Source: Parastagonospora avenae f. sp. tritici 18332-5 (lineage: Eukaryota; Ascomycota; Dothideomycetes; Pleosporales; Phaeosphaeriaceae). From it: 64,000 nt of DNA. Every line of letters starts with the position of its first letter. Position 1 is the first letter of the stretch. The notes below the pieces were generated by a model. The model made no database searches, was not told where the DNA came from, and saw only the letters and a list, made by a program, of their open reading frames with translations. Where the stretch lies: the NCBI GenBank assembly GCA_022559985.1, contig JAFJTR010000011.1:62001-126000 (forward strand), written 5' to 3'. A program made the translations under genes and the position numbers. Shown here one piece after another: positions 54,885 to 64,000 of the stretch.

Positions 54885-55543
54885 ATGTTCTATATTTGAC
54901 GTTAATGGTGTAATGATTGCATGTTGGATATATGATACCTTGGGAACGGATCTGGCACAAAGATATCAGGCGTTGGCTTTTAATGAAACTTTTCGCTACG
55001 ATCGAGGTGATTGGAGATGCCTTTTAACCGTGAGTCTTACGTTCGATGTGTGCACTGATCGTTTTGGTGAACAGGTCGGGGCTTATTTTCTGGCCTGCAG
55101 GTGCTAAAAAAGACTCCGGCACGTGGAGGTGCAGCCCCTCCATGCGGAATGGATGCATTGGGAAGGCCAATCCCCATGCTTATGCATTGCATCTGAGTGT
55201 TTTGAGGTCGACATCCTTGCCAGGCGTGCCTAATCGGAGTAAGCAGCGAATTGCATAAAGCCGTTGCCACATGGCAACCCGTTTTATCAAGGAAGGACGA
55301 ACAATCTGTCTGGAGAACGGTGCCGTGCGCTGAACATGTCAGAGCTTACTGCTTGCATATGTGCTTACACATGCACCGCCACCTACTATGTTTTTGCTTG
55401 TTCATGGGTTTGGGGGTGTGTACTACCGTACTCTACGCGGTCTTATGATACTCAATCTCACCTACCTAGGTGAGATTGACAGCTTTCTTCCCTTTCTCCT
55501 CCCTTCATTGTCCTCACTCTAGCTGCGGTGAAAGATATGAGAC
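54885..55543. other. Intergenic region with a palindrome near its right end
   Basis: These 659 bases hold the 3' UTR of CND1 and the upstream side of the rhodopsin-domain gene. A perfect inverted repeat is listed separately at 55452-55479. No other feature is visible. Confidence 0.45.
55452..55479. repeat. 28-bp palindrome, two 13-bp arms with a 2-bp centre
   Basis: The left arm TCAATCTCACCTA (55452-55464) is the exact reverse complement of the right arm TAGGTGAGATTGA (55467-55479), with CC between. It lies 65 bases upstream of the ATG of the rhodopsin-domain gene. It could be a site for a dimeric transcription factor or a cruciform; no T-run follows that would suggest a terminator. Confidence 0.85.
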
Positions 55544-56646
55544 ATGGGCGCCAACAACTCTTCGCCAGCGAGTTATAGCGCGTCAGCATATGCTATACAA
55601 GCCATCTGCATTGTTTTGACGATAGGCGTTGTGATCGCGAGAACGGCATCACGAAGATTAATGAAAGCAAAGACCGAAACGGATGACTATCTCTGCTACT
55701 TAGCTTTTGTGAGGCGCCTTTGCAACCTCCAAGCTTATTAACTAATGCCTCAGGTTTGCAATCTTGCGTTTCTTATTACAGGCTTTCTCTTCATCTCAGT
55801 AAGGATGCCAGATTTGCAACATCTCACGACCTTAAGTGAGACGGAACGCCATTTGCTTCACATGACAATTCTTGCAATGACCATTCTCTATATTCTCGCT
55901 ATTACTTTTATTAAGCTTTCGATTCTCTTCTTTTATCGACGTACTTTTACCATGTATGATCAGTGGCTCCGATGGTGCTGGTGGTTTCTTCTAATCTTTG
56001 TCTTATTGTGGACTCTCATATGTGTGGTTCTATTGGCTCTTCAGGAAAGTGGAATAATATTTATTGGAGCATTCGAACGACTAGCAGTATCGACGACAGG
56101 CATTGTCAGGTGAGCCGTGGCCACGAATGTTACTTCTGCTACCGGTTTGCTAACATCTGTACAGTAAGTGGAAACCCTATTTAGCACAGCGATCAAGAGT
56201 ACTACCTTCACTACACCGCCTCTGAGATCGTTTTGGACATGACGCCCGCTAACTATGGCTTCTTCTTGGTCAGATGGGACATCGGATCTGCTACTCGTAG
56301 CTTTGCCGGCAGCGAGGATTACAAGTATGAAGTTGCAGAAGAAGCAAAAGATCGCTCTTCTCTCGATCTTCTGTATCGGCCTATTGTAAACCTCATATAT
56401 TGTGGCAAGAGTTCTAGGCTGACGTTCCATAGTGCGGCCAGCGTATCTATCGCACGAGGCTTAATATTCCTCGCTGACCACAAGCACTCGTTCAAGCTTG
56501 CGTATATAAACTATCTCGAATTCGTCCTTACAGCTACCGAATCCTCCGCGGGTCTTATGTGCGCCTGTCTGCCCCTCACCAAACCCGTTATCCTCCGCTT
56601 CGCACGCTGGATTCAGAGCTTGCGCACCCTCGACGCGAAACACTAG
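55544..56646 (+). pseudogene. Rhodopsin-domain (PTH11-like/SAT4-type) membrane protein, probably frameshifted
   Basis: Fragments of a seven-TM fungal rhodopsin-domain protein can be read in order: exon 55544-55708 (intron 55709-55753), 55754 to about 56044 with VCNLAFLITGFLFISV, TFIKLSILFFYRRTF and WWFLLIFVLLWTLICVVLLALQ, then KWNNIYWSIRTTSSIDDRHCQ in another frame, an intron 56110-56184, QEYYLHYTASEIVLDM, then SDLLLVALPAARITSMKLQ, KKQKIALLSIFCIGL in a third arrangement, an intron 56386-56432, and a last exon 56433-56646 with ESSAGLMCACLPLTKPVI. Joining these needs two frame changes, near 56042-56048 and between about 56240 and 56282, that no GT-AG intron explains. Either the gene is decayed or two sequence errors are present. 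Members of this family are typically plasma-membrane proteins of unknown ligand. Confidence 0.65.
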
Positions 56647-57223
56647 CAATGGGCCGCCCTTCCTCAGTCGTCTAGAAGCTCTCTCAAGGGAGAGTGCGCG
56701 ATTACGAGGACGCAGGATTATCATGTACAGGCGCTGCCATTGGCGGAGGTCGCGAATCTACAGACTAGAACTCCAGTGGTGAGTGACACAGTGATGAACC
56801 TGGAGAAGCCGTGGCAGAGTGTTAGTCCATATGAGGCAATGGCACACTGTGAGAGCATAACACTATGTAAGCTGGGCAGGGTATGAGGGATTGCGGATGT
56901 GCAGATCACATGGAAAGAGGGAAGTTGTAGGTCTTGTTGATCCTCGATGAGCCGTACTGTGGAAGCGCGTAAGGGCATAAGATCGACCTGGCCTCGTTTA
57001 TATCCTTAATCCTAGGAAATGGCTGTTCGAGATGCAGTGCACTCATGAGGATGTGTTGTGGGTGCGAGGCCCGCTCCTTCCTTGTTGTGATTGGCACGCG
57101 ACAGCTCTCAACAACGGAGTCGTCATCACAACAACTCCGAAATTTCCCTCTTCTGTCACATCTGCATTGAATCAACCGAAACACGCACGCACCCAGCCAC
57201 GCAAGCGGAGGTGCATTGCAGCC
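56647..57223. other. Intergenic region between rhodopsin-domain gene and unknown protein gene
   Basis: These 577 bases contain only short frames. The right part is presumably the promoter and leader of the next gene. I see nothing else. Confidence 0.4.
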
Positions 57224-59361
57224 ATGGACGACGGCATGCCTCCTCTGACGTGTAAGCTGGAGTCACCACCCATCAAGGTCGAATACGATTGCGAGTCACT
57301 GCACGAGGCCCCGCTTGCTTCCATTCCAATCAAGCCGGAGGAGGGCGAGATTGACGAAGGCAAATTAGATGCAAGAGCTCGACTAGTTGCCTGCTCATCG
57401 TCTCCTCCTCCACTGATCGAAGACTGCCCCGCTTTGTGTGAGAGCGATGAGGACACCACACAGCTGAGCGATGAATTAAAACTCTACCGTGAGTACCTCA
57501 TCTACACTACCGAAGCATTGACTCATAAACGATAGACCATCTTGAGCTGTCAACGTATGAGTACGACGGACTGCGCGAGCGCTATCGCAAGCTCGTGGAT
57601 GAACATGGCAAGCTCTTCGATTAATACCACAAGCTTAAGCAGCTGGCTACAGCCTACAAAGACGTCATTTATGGCTCGACAACTCACGAAGAGCCGGACG
57701 TAGACGTCGAGCAGCTTCAAGCCGAGGCTGGCTATGAGGGTCTCCGCGCGAAGGCCCTTGAGGCTGATATACTCAGACCCGTCATTCAAGACACAGGGGG
57801 ACTAGAAGCTGCATGCTTCCTGATGCAATCTGCTCAAGTCCTCATAGAGCAAGCAGGGAGTCTTGAGAACCTTTCTCAAATCGTAGAGGGTACTGCTACA
57901 CTCAGCCGCTGTGTGCACGAGTTGGGCGGCTTACAAGGACTCGACCAGTTTGTCATTGACAGCAAAATTTTGCTGGTGGAACAGCAAGCGCTTGCTAAGC
58001 TGGAGCGCAGCGTCGATGGCCCCAACGGACTGAAGTCTAAGGCTTCAAAGTACGACAGACTGAAACAGGTCTTCACTGCAGTCGAGACAGGCCGTGATGG
58101 AGGGGCTCCTCACACAAATGTCGCAACCGCAAATTCTACTTGCAAGAAGAAAAAGCGCGGAGGGTCCAAGAAGACCTCAGTAGCTGGTCCGGTTCCGATT
58201 AAGCCCTTGCCTTTGACTACATTCCTGAAGCAACCCTCGACACTTCCCAGCTTGACTGGTAGTACTATTCTGTCATCCGAGTTGGGTGTCATCAATTCCG
58301 CACGAGCTCAGATGCTCACATCAGAGCCTGATCACGGTGACCCTGATCGAGACTTATATGAACCCAAAGAGCCCCCAGTCCGCAAAACATCCACGAAAGC
58401 TGACAACGCGAACAACATGCCCTTGGGTCGTTCTCGTGCCGACACATCATCCGTAGATTACCATCCGGATGCATCAAGGAAGCGGAAGCATGAATCGGAT
58501 GCCCAAGTTATTAACACGAAGCGTCCACGAGTTGACATCGAACGTGCTTCGGCCCTGGTACAGGCTACGTTGGCCGTCAGCGGTACAGATCCTACCAATG
58601 TTTTCCGACCGTACACGCAACCGGGCCAGAGCCGATCACCGGTCAGCTACAGCAACACATGTAACGAGGTGATACGCTCAAAGGAAGACAATGAGTCAGA
58701 GCACGCACAGCGCGTGGGATTCATCCGAGACCAAGTCTCCGAGCTCGTCGAAAGTCGCGGAGAACCCAAGGAGGCAGTCAACACTACTTCGGTTAGGGAC
58801 GATCGATCCAGTGTCGACAGTCTGCTTGGCTCAAATGACTGCGTCGAGCGATGGATAATCAAGAGGGAGACCCCAAGTGGCGATCAACTTACTGCTTTTT
58901 CAAGGTCAGCCTGGGCCATCAGACCTAGCAAAGATACCAAATCACAGGTACTGATAGGAGGCTACCACATCGCGCTTTGGGTGGGAGCCAGCAACGCGGA
59001 CAGCTATGACTCTACGGACTTGATCAAGGGCGACCAAATCCCACATGCGCTGGCATTCTTCTTGTTCACCGAGACACAGAAGTACTTGAACAAGGCCAAC
59101 GCCAAAGTCTGGGAGGCCATGACACCGAGCTCGGAGACTTGTATCCTGCGGTACCTGGTCGATGGACATAGGCCTTCAGGACTTCCGCAAGAGAGCAGGG
59201 CCTGCAGAACGTGCTCGTCCACGTGGGTCAGGCGTCATCGGCCCTGCGCCCTGCTCCAGGAGGTTCATGGTGTTCGCACGGTTGTCTTCTTGTCTCTACG
59301 CGACGCCCTGGGACGGGGTGTTGTGTGGACCGAGACGCGATTCTGGATCATGGACATTTGA
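57224..59361 (+). CDS. Unrecognised nuclear-type protein with one in-frame stop codon
   Basis: I do not recognise the function. Exon 1 is 57224-57488, the intron 57489-57535 (GTGAGT...GATAG) and exon 2 57536-59361, about 696 codons. The start MDDGMPPLTCKLESPPIKVE includes a SUMO-type IKVE and IKPEE. The middle is a helical region (LREKYRKL-like LRERYRKLVDEHGKL, then LEAACFLMQSAQVLIEQAG), followed by Lys-rich CKKKKRGGSKK and a Ser/Asp-rich region with RKRKHES. The C-terminus has ACRTCSSTWVRRHRPCALL and then WTETRFWIMD, resembling Cys/Trp-rich tails of other fungal nuclear proteins. Codon 118 (57622-57624) is TAA within the helical region. It is either a nonsense mutation, a sequence error, or removed by a weak 45-bp intron 57595-57639. 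Coding continues in the same frame for 1.7 kb. Confidence 0.6.
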
Positions 59362-59815
59362 GAAGAGGCTCAGGCAAATCTGGCCATGACAATATGCTTA
59401 ACGCGAAGTACGATATATGTCTTGCGCAGGATTTCATTTCCATACTTCAAAGCCGGTCACAGGCATGCTGAGCTTTTCTCTCCGCATGTTTCGTGACGGC
59501 TGTCGAAGCTTGAAGCTGTTCATGCATGCTATAGTACGGAGGCTCAGCGGCTCACGTAGGCTCCTCAACATAGATGGCTAAGATTGCTTAATTTGAAAAC
59601 ATTTCAAGCCCTTCACGCGGCCCAGAAAATACCCTCCGTCTTGTCTCACTATCTTGCATGTATCATAGCAGGCCCTACGCTTTTCGACTTGCATGATCAG
59701 TCCCCACTCCGCTGAGCAATATCACATTCCCATGATAGCAGTCTCAAGAGATTTATTCCAGCCAAATTCGGTCGCATGAATTATCCTTAAAGTCTGAGCG
59801 GCAGCGCCGTCTCGC
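59362..59815. other. Convergent 3' region
   Basis: These 454 bases lie between converging stop codons and presumably contain both 3' UTRs. I see no other element. Confidence 0.4.
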
Positions 59816-60474
59816 TCAACTTATCATTCCAGCCTCCTCCATCCTGTCCAATTGCTGCATCTCCGGCCCCATGTCCCCACCCATGGCCGGTCTCTTCAGC
59901 GCAGTCCCTTCTTTCAGATACAGTATCAATCGGAACGCCGCATTGCCATTCAGATAATACCTGTGCAGCCTTTTACTCCTTAAGAAGCCCAGCCGTTCAT
60001 ACAGCTTCAAGCTCGCGGTGTTGGTGACTTCCGTTTCTAGCACGACTTCGTCTGCGTCCCGCGCGGTCATGGCTTCGATGGCCATTTGTACGAGTTTGGA
60101 GGCGATGCCCTGCCCACGGTGGGCTTCTTGGACGGCGAGCATGGCGATGTAGCCGCGAAAGGTGCCGCTGCGGTGGGGCTCGAGTTTGCATATTATCACG
60201 CCAACGAGGGAAGATGACGTCGGGTCGAGGGCCTAGAGAAGGGAGATGAGTTGGAGTATATTTAGAATATGATTGGAGAAATGTCTACCATGTAGCATAG
60301 GTCACCCCATTGGTATAAGAAGTAGCGGTACACATAGATGCTGTATGGCTCGGAAAGGTCTTTGGAGATCAATTGGCGGATGGAGGGGAGTTGTTGCTCT
60401 TCCTTCGAAGGCTCGTATTGGACATATTGAAGCTCGGATGGTAATACAGCCTTTTCCGCATCTGGCTCAGCCAT
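59816..60474 (-). CDS. MAK3: NatC N-terminal acetyltransferase catalytic subunit Naa30/Mak3
   Basis: Naa30 acetylates nascent proteins beginning with methionine followed by a hydrophobic residue. Exons on the minus strand are 60474-60289 and 60232-59816, giving 200 residues; yeast Mak3 has 176. The intron 60233-60288 (GTAGAC...CTCTAG) joins YQWGDLCYM to ALDPTSSSLVGVIICKLEPHR. The GNAT fold is clear: LSEPYSIYVYRYFLYQWG, GYIAMLAVQEAHRGQGIASKLV with the acetyl-CoA-binding RGQGIA, VVLETEVTNTASLKLYERLGF and KRLHRYYLNGNAAFRLILYL, the last being diagnostic for Mak3. The ATG at 60474 is the first in frame. It is divergent from the PDAT gene, 258 bases away. Confidence 0.94.
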
Positions 60475-60732
60475 GATCTCGAAAACAACAAATCTCGTAC
60501 ACACAAAGAGTGACGCAGTTCCGACGCTCGGAATGTGGACGAAGCTGCGGAGACACCCCCGGCTTGGCAACAACGTGCTCGCAGCCAGATCCTAGTGCCG
60601 ATCGCTGTCATTTCGTCACATGTCTGTGAAGTTCCGCAGCTCGCAGTTTTTGGCTTGTGATTGCGCAACGAAGAACTTTGCACCACCACGACAATATTCC
60701 TATTTCATAGCAGCAGCTAGCGTAAGCTGTGA

Positions 60733-62769
60733 ATGTCGTTCTTACGTCGTCGCTTCGGCGGCGCAAACCTCGCACCCGACTCGCCCATAGAATCCCGCGA
60801 ACCCTCGCCAACACCCGGCCAGCCCCGTCCGTCGCATTTGCGGGTGATCACGGCTGAGCAGCTACACACACTCAAGAAGAAGGGCAAGAGCAAGCGGAAG
60901 AATGCGTGGATATTCGGGCTCGGAGGGCTGTTTGGGCTGGTGGTCGCGGGCTTCTTCGCGAGCAACAATGAGATGATTGACCTGAAGAGCTTGGAGGGTA
61001 TGAATCTGGATAGTATCCTGGACGCATTGCCTGCGAGCTTTGTAAGCAATGCGCAGCAGTTGCAGGTAAGTCTGAACGGCATGCAGAAGCTTCGTGCCAA
61101 CATGAGACGAGTGCTGATCTCGTCCACTCAGTAGAAACAAGAACGTGATGCAGTGAACTACGACAGTTTTGCTGTGGGCCTACACGCGAGCAAACAAGGC
61201 ATAAAAGCGCATCATCCAGTCATCATGATCCCCGGTGTCATCTCGACGGGACTCGAATCGTGGGGCACAGAAGAGGGCTCGAGACAATACTTCCGCAAGC
61301 GATTATGGGGCTCGTGGAGCATGATGCGCGCCTTGGTGCTGGATAAAGCAAGCTGGAAACGACACATAATGTTGGACAAAGATACGGGACTTGATCCACC
61401 TGGGATAAAGCTACGGGCAGCCCAAGGTTTCGATGCAGCAGACTTCTTCATCACGGGATACTGGATCTGGAACAAGATCCTCGAGAACCTCGCTACTATC
61501 GGGTACGATCCTGGAAATGCTTTTACTGCAGCTTATGACTGGCGCATGTCTTATATGAACTACGAGATCCGCGATCAATACTTCACCCGCCTAAAGTCGC
61601 ATATCGAAGTCGCCGTGCGTGTGTCCAACAAGAAAGTCGTGCTGCTATCGCACTCCATGGGCTCGCAGGTCCTATACTACTTCCTCCACTGGGTCGAAGC
61701 AGAGGGCTACGGCAATGGCGGACCAGGCTGGGTCGACGCCTACATCGACTCCTGGATCAACATCAGCGGGTGCATGCTCGGCACCCCCAAGGACCTCCCC
61801 GCCGTGCTCTCGGGCGAAATGAAAGACACAGCCCAACTCAACGCTTTCGCCGTCTACGGCCTCGAGAAATTCCTTTCGCGCTACGAACGCGCCGAAATCT
61901 TCCGCGCCATGCCGGGCCTCAGCTCCATGCTGCCCATGGGCGGCAACGCCGTCTGGGGCAATGCAACATGGGCCCCCGACGACCTGCCCGGGCAAAACGT
62001 CTCCTACGGCAACTTTGTGCGCTTCCGCGACCACAATTCCACGCTTACCGCCAAGAACCTCACCATGGAAGACAGCCTACCATACCTCTTCAAAAACAGC
62101 GAGAAATGGTACAAGGACATGGTCCTATCCTCTTTCTCCCACGGCGTCGCGCACACCAAGAAACAAGTCGAAGACAACCAACTCATCCCCGCGAAATGGC
62201 TCAACCCCCTCGAAACGCGCTTGCCTCTAGCCCCGAAGTTCAAGATCTACTGCTTCTACGGCATTGGCAAGGAGACGGAGCGCGCGTACTATTATCGCAA
62301 TGACGACGAGCCGTTCTCCGGGCTCAACGTCACGCTCGACACGGGGTTTATTAGCGGCGCAGAGACGCCGGAGGGGCCTGTGGATCACGGCGTTGTCATG
62401 GGCGAGGGGGATGGGACGGTTAATTTGCTGAGTAGTGGGTACATGTGTGCGAAAGGGTGGAAGCAGAAGAGGTATAATCCCGCGGGCGTCAAGATTACGA
62501 CGTATGAGATGAAGCATGAGCCGGATCGGTTTAATCCCAGAGGTGGGCCTAATACTGGTGAGTCCACACGTTTCTCTTACGAAGGTGAAGGGGTTTAGAC
62601 GCTAACGATGTGTATAGCGGATCATGTGGATATCCTGGGCCGATCGAGTCTGAACGATTTGATTCTGCAGGTTGCGGGCGGACGAGGGGAGTTGATCGAG
62701 GAGACGATCCATTCGAATATTAGGGAGTATGCGGAGAAGGTGAAGATTTATTATGACGACGATGACTAG
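60733..62769 (+). CDS. LRO1: Phospholipid:diacylglycerol acyltransferase (PDAT)
   Basis: Lro1 moves an acyl chain from phospholipid to diacylglycerol, making triacylglycerol in the ER without acyl-CoA. Exons are 60733-61065, 61135-62557 and 62618-62769, giving 635 residues (yeast 661). A basic cytosolic N-terminus (KKKGKSKRKNAW) precedes one membrane segment (IFGLGGLFGLVVAGFF, near residues 59-75); the rest is lumenal and LCAT-like. Features are VIMIPGVISTGLESW, the nucleophile elbow SHSMGS with Ser near 285, GEGDGTVNLLSSGYMC holding the catalytic Asp, and ADHVDILGRSSLND holding the His, which is supplied by the last exon. The intron 61066-61134 ends AGTAG because the earlier AG would leave an in-frame TAG. 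The intron 62558-62617 has GTGAGT and GCTAACG. Identity is firm. Confidence 0.95.
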
Positions 62770-62945
62770 GAACAGGGTATGTCTTGATGTTAGGAGACGG
62801 GAGGTTCTCGCATCTCCTTTGGAACGGGGTCTGCATTGGGATGATACCATAGAGTGATTCTGACGAGCATTTATTTCATCGGTTCAAATGCATATCTAGC
62901 AAAGATCTTGGTATACGCAACTCGGCATCTCGAGAGACACGGCGT

Positions 62946-64000
62946 TTATTTCTTCTCTTCCAACGTCAGGTTCTCAATGACCTTCTCCCCACTCTCGGTA
63001 CCCACATCCACACTCGCCTTATCCTGCCCCTCAACATGCCCATCCGGCTTCGCCTCGACCTTCTTCGCACCGGGATGAAACGTGCCCTTATCTTTCTTCT
63101 TTTTCTCCTTCTTCTTCTCCGCCGGCGGCGGCGGGTAAGCCTTCTGCTCAATCTCCTGCCACTCGGGCGTAGCTTGGAACTCCTTCTGAACCGGTTCGAG
63201 CAGCTCGTTGAGCGCCTTGGTAACCGCAGGCTTGAGGTCTTGCGGCGCTAATATGTCCTTGGCGTAGTCTTCCTTCATCTGCGCAATGCTGCTGTACTCG
63301 AGGGGCTCGGCGTCGCGGCGCTCGACGACGAATTTGGGCTCGCCGTGCTTGAGGCGGCCGGCGGGGAGGAGGACGTATTCGACAAAAGAGAGGATACCGT
63401 TGTCCTCTACAACCTTGGGCACGGCGTGTGCCTTTTTGAGTTTCCGCTTGACTGCGTCGGCGTTGTCGAGGACGTCGATTTTCGAGTCGGGGTCGGAGGC
63501 GCTCATCTTGCCGCCCTGGAGACCGGGGACCATGGGGTTCATCAGGTGGGCGCGTTCCTTGTAGCCGAGCTTGGGGAGCGCTTCTTTGGCGAGGGCAAAG
63601 ATCTTGCGCTGGTCGACACCGCCGAATTGGACGTCTACGTCGAGGTACTGCTCGTCGAGAGCCTGCATGAGCGGGTAGAGGAGACCACTTAGTGGCGCAT
63701 TCTCTGTCTGCTTGACGACCTCGGCACCTGCCTTTTTCGCGTCTCGCTCGCTCGTTGTCGATGCTAGTCGCAGCATGTCCATCATGTAGTCTGGCGATAA
63801 TTCAAAGCTCGATCCAAGAACGAACTCGAGCTTCTCAATCGGCACGTTCACGGCCTTGAGCAGCGCGCGGATGGTGTAGCGGTAGTATTCTGCGCGGTAC
63901 TTGACGAGCTCGATGGGTGCTTTCAGATTGTCGAGAAAGCCGTGGATATCTGCGAGGAGGACCTTGACGTGGCAGCCGGCAGAGAGGAATTGTGCGATCT
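62946..64000 (-). CDS. TYS1: Cytosolic tyrosyl-tRNA synthetase (C-terminal part, cut by window edge)
   Basis: This class I synthetase charges tRNA-Tyr. The minus-strand frame is open from the right edge to a stop at 62946, about 351 residues; the N-terminus with the first ATP-binding signature lies outside. Visible parts are CHVKVLLADIHGFLDNLKAP at the edge, VDVQFGGVDQRKIFALA, which is the tyrosine and ATP site, and GLQGGKMSASDPDSKIDVLDN with KMSAS as the second class I signature. The C-terminus is a Lys-rich eukaryotic extension (PPPPAEKKKEKKKKDKG) ending ENLTLEEKK. It is convergent with the PDAT gene, 176 bases away. A typical fungal protein has about 390-400 residues, so only some 40-50 residues are missing. 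Confidence 0.93.
   Translation of the reverse strand, partial: IAQFLSAGCHVKVLLADIHGFLDNLKAPIELVKYRAEYYRYTIRALLKAVNVPIEKLEFVLGSSFELSPDYMMDMLRLASTTSERDAKKAGAEVVKQTENAPLSGLLYPLMQALDEQYLDVDVQFGGVDQRKIFALAKEALPKLGYKERAHLMNPMVPGLQGGKMSASDPDSKIDVLDNADAVKRKLKKAHAVPKVVEDNGILSFVEYVLLPAGRLKHGEPKFVVERRDAEPLEYSSIAQMKEDYAKDILAPQDLKPAVTKALNELLEPVQKEFQATPEWQEIEQKAYPPPPAEKKKEKKKKDKGTFHPGAKKVEAKPDGHVEGQDKASVDVGTESGEKVIENLTLEEKK

Noticed and set aside
1..64000. Biosynthetic cluster, transposon, CRISPR array or prophage-like system
   Set aside because: One P450 and one regulator without backbone synthases do not make a cluster. No transposase, terminal repeat pair, spacer array or phage gene was recognised on either strand.

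Overview
The window looks like nuclear chromosomal DNA of a filamentous ascomycete (Pezizomycotina, probably a dothideomycete; the class is an inference). Genes are interrupted by introns of about 45-75 bp with GT(A/G)NGT donors and CTAAC or CTGAC branch sites. The window also carries a FREQUENCY clock gene, a Zn2Cys6 regulator, a long cytochrome P450 and a rhodopsin-domain membrane protein of the filamentous-fungus type. I recognise no tRNA, rRNA, CRISPR array, intact transposon or biosynthetic cluster. Gene boundaries come from splice sites that keep reading frames and family motifs joined.

Left part (1-26 kb) is gene-dense housekeeping. It holds the N-terminal 40 percent of Gcn1 (cut by the left edge), a DHX29-like DEAH helicase, arginase, a DUF167 protein, a secreted IgE-binding-like protein, the WD40 protein Cmr1, Coq9, the clock protein FRQ with a 1.7 kb upstream region, a fused pseudouridine-phosphate glycosidase/PfkB kinase, Ost1 of the oligosaccharyltransferase, and a protein with the RapZ C-terminal domain.

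The middle part (26.8-46.5 kb) is gene-poor. A 4.9 kb stretch has no convincing intact gene. It is followed by a five-exon Zn2Cys6 regulator with a 3.3 kb empty upstream region, a P450, a small CinA-domain protein and a four-TM membrane protein of unknown function.

The right part (46.5-64 kb) is dense again: an ER-lumenal DnaJ ending in HDEL, mitoribosomal uS17, a head-to-head pair of cell-cycle genes (Cdc7 kinase and condensin subunit Cnd1), a probably broken rhodopsin-domain gene, an unrecognised nuclear-type protein with one in-frame stop codon, NatC acetyltransferase Naa30, the triacylglycerol-forming enzyme PDAT/Lro1, and cytosolic tyrosyl-tRNA synthetase (cut by the right edge).

No coherent novel multi-gene system is evident. 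The items most worth a second look are the FRQ locus and its upstream region, two GC-AG introns, the decayed rhodopsin-like gene with a 28-bp palindrome upstream, the stop codon in the 57-59 kb gene, paired MluI boxes between CMR1 and COQ9, and the unknown membrane protein.
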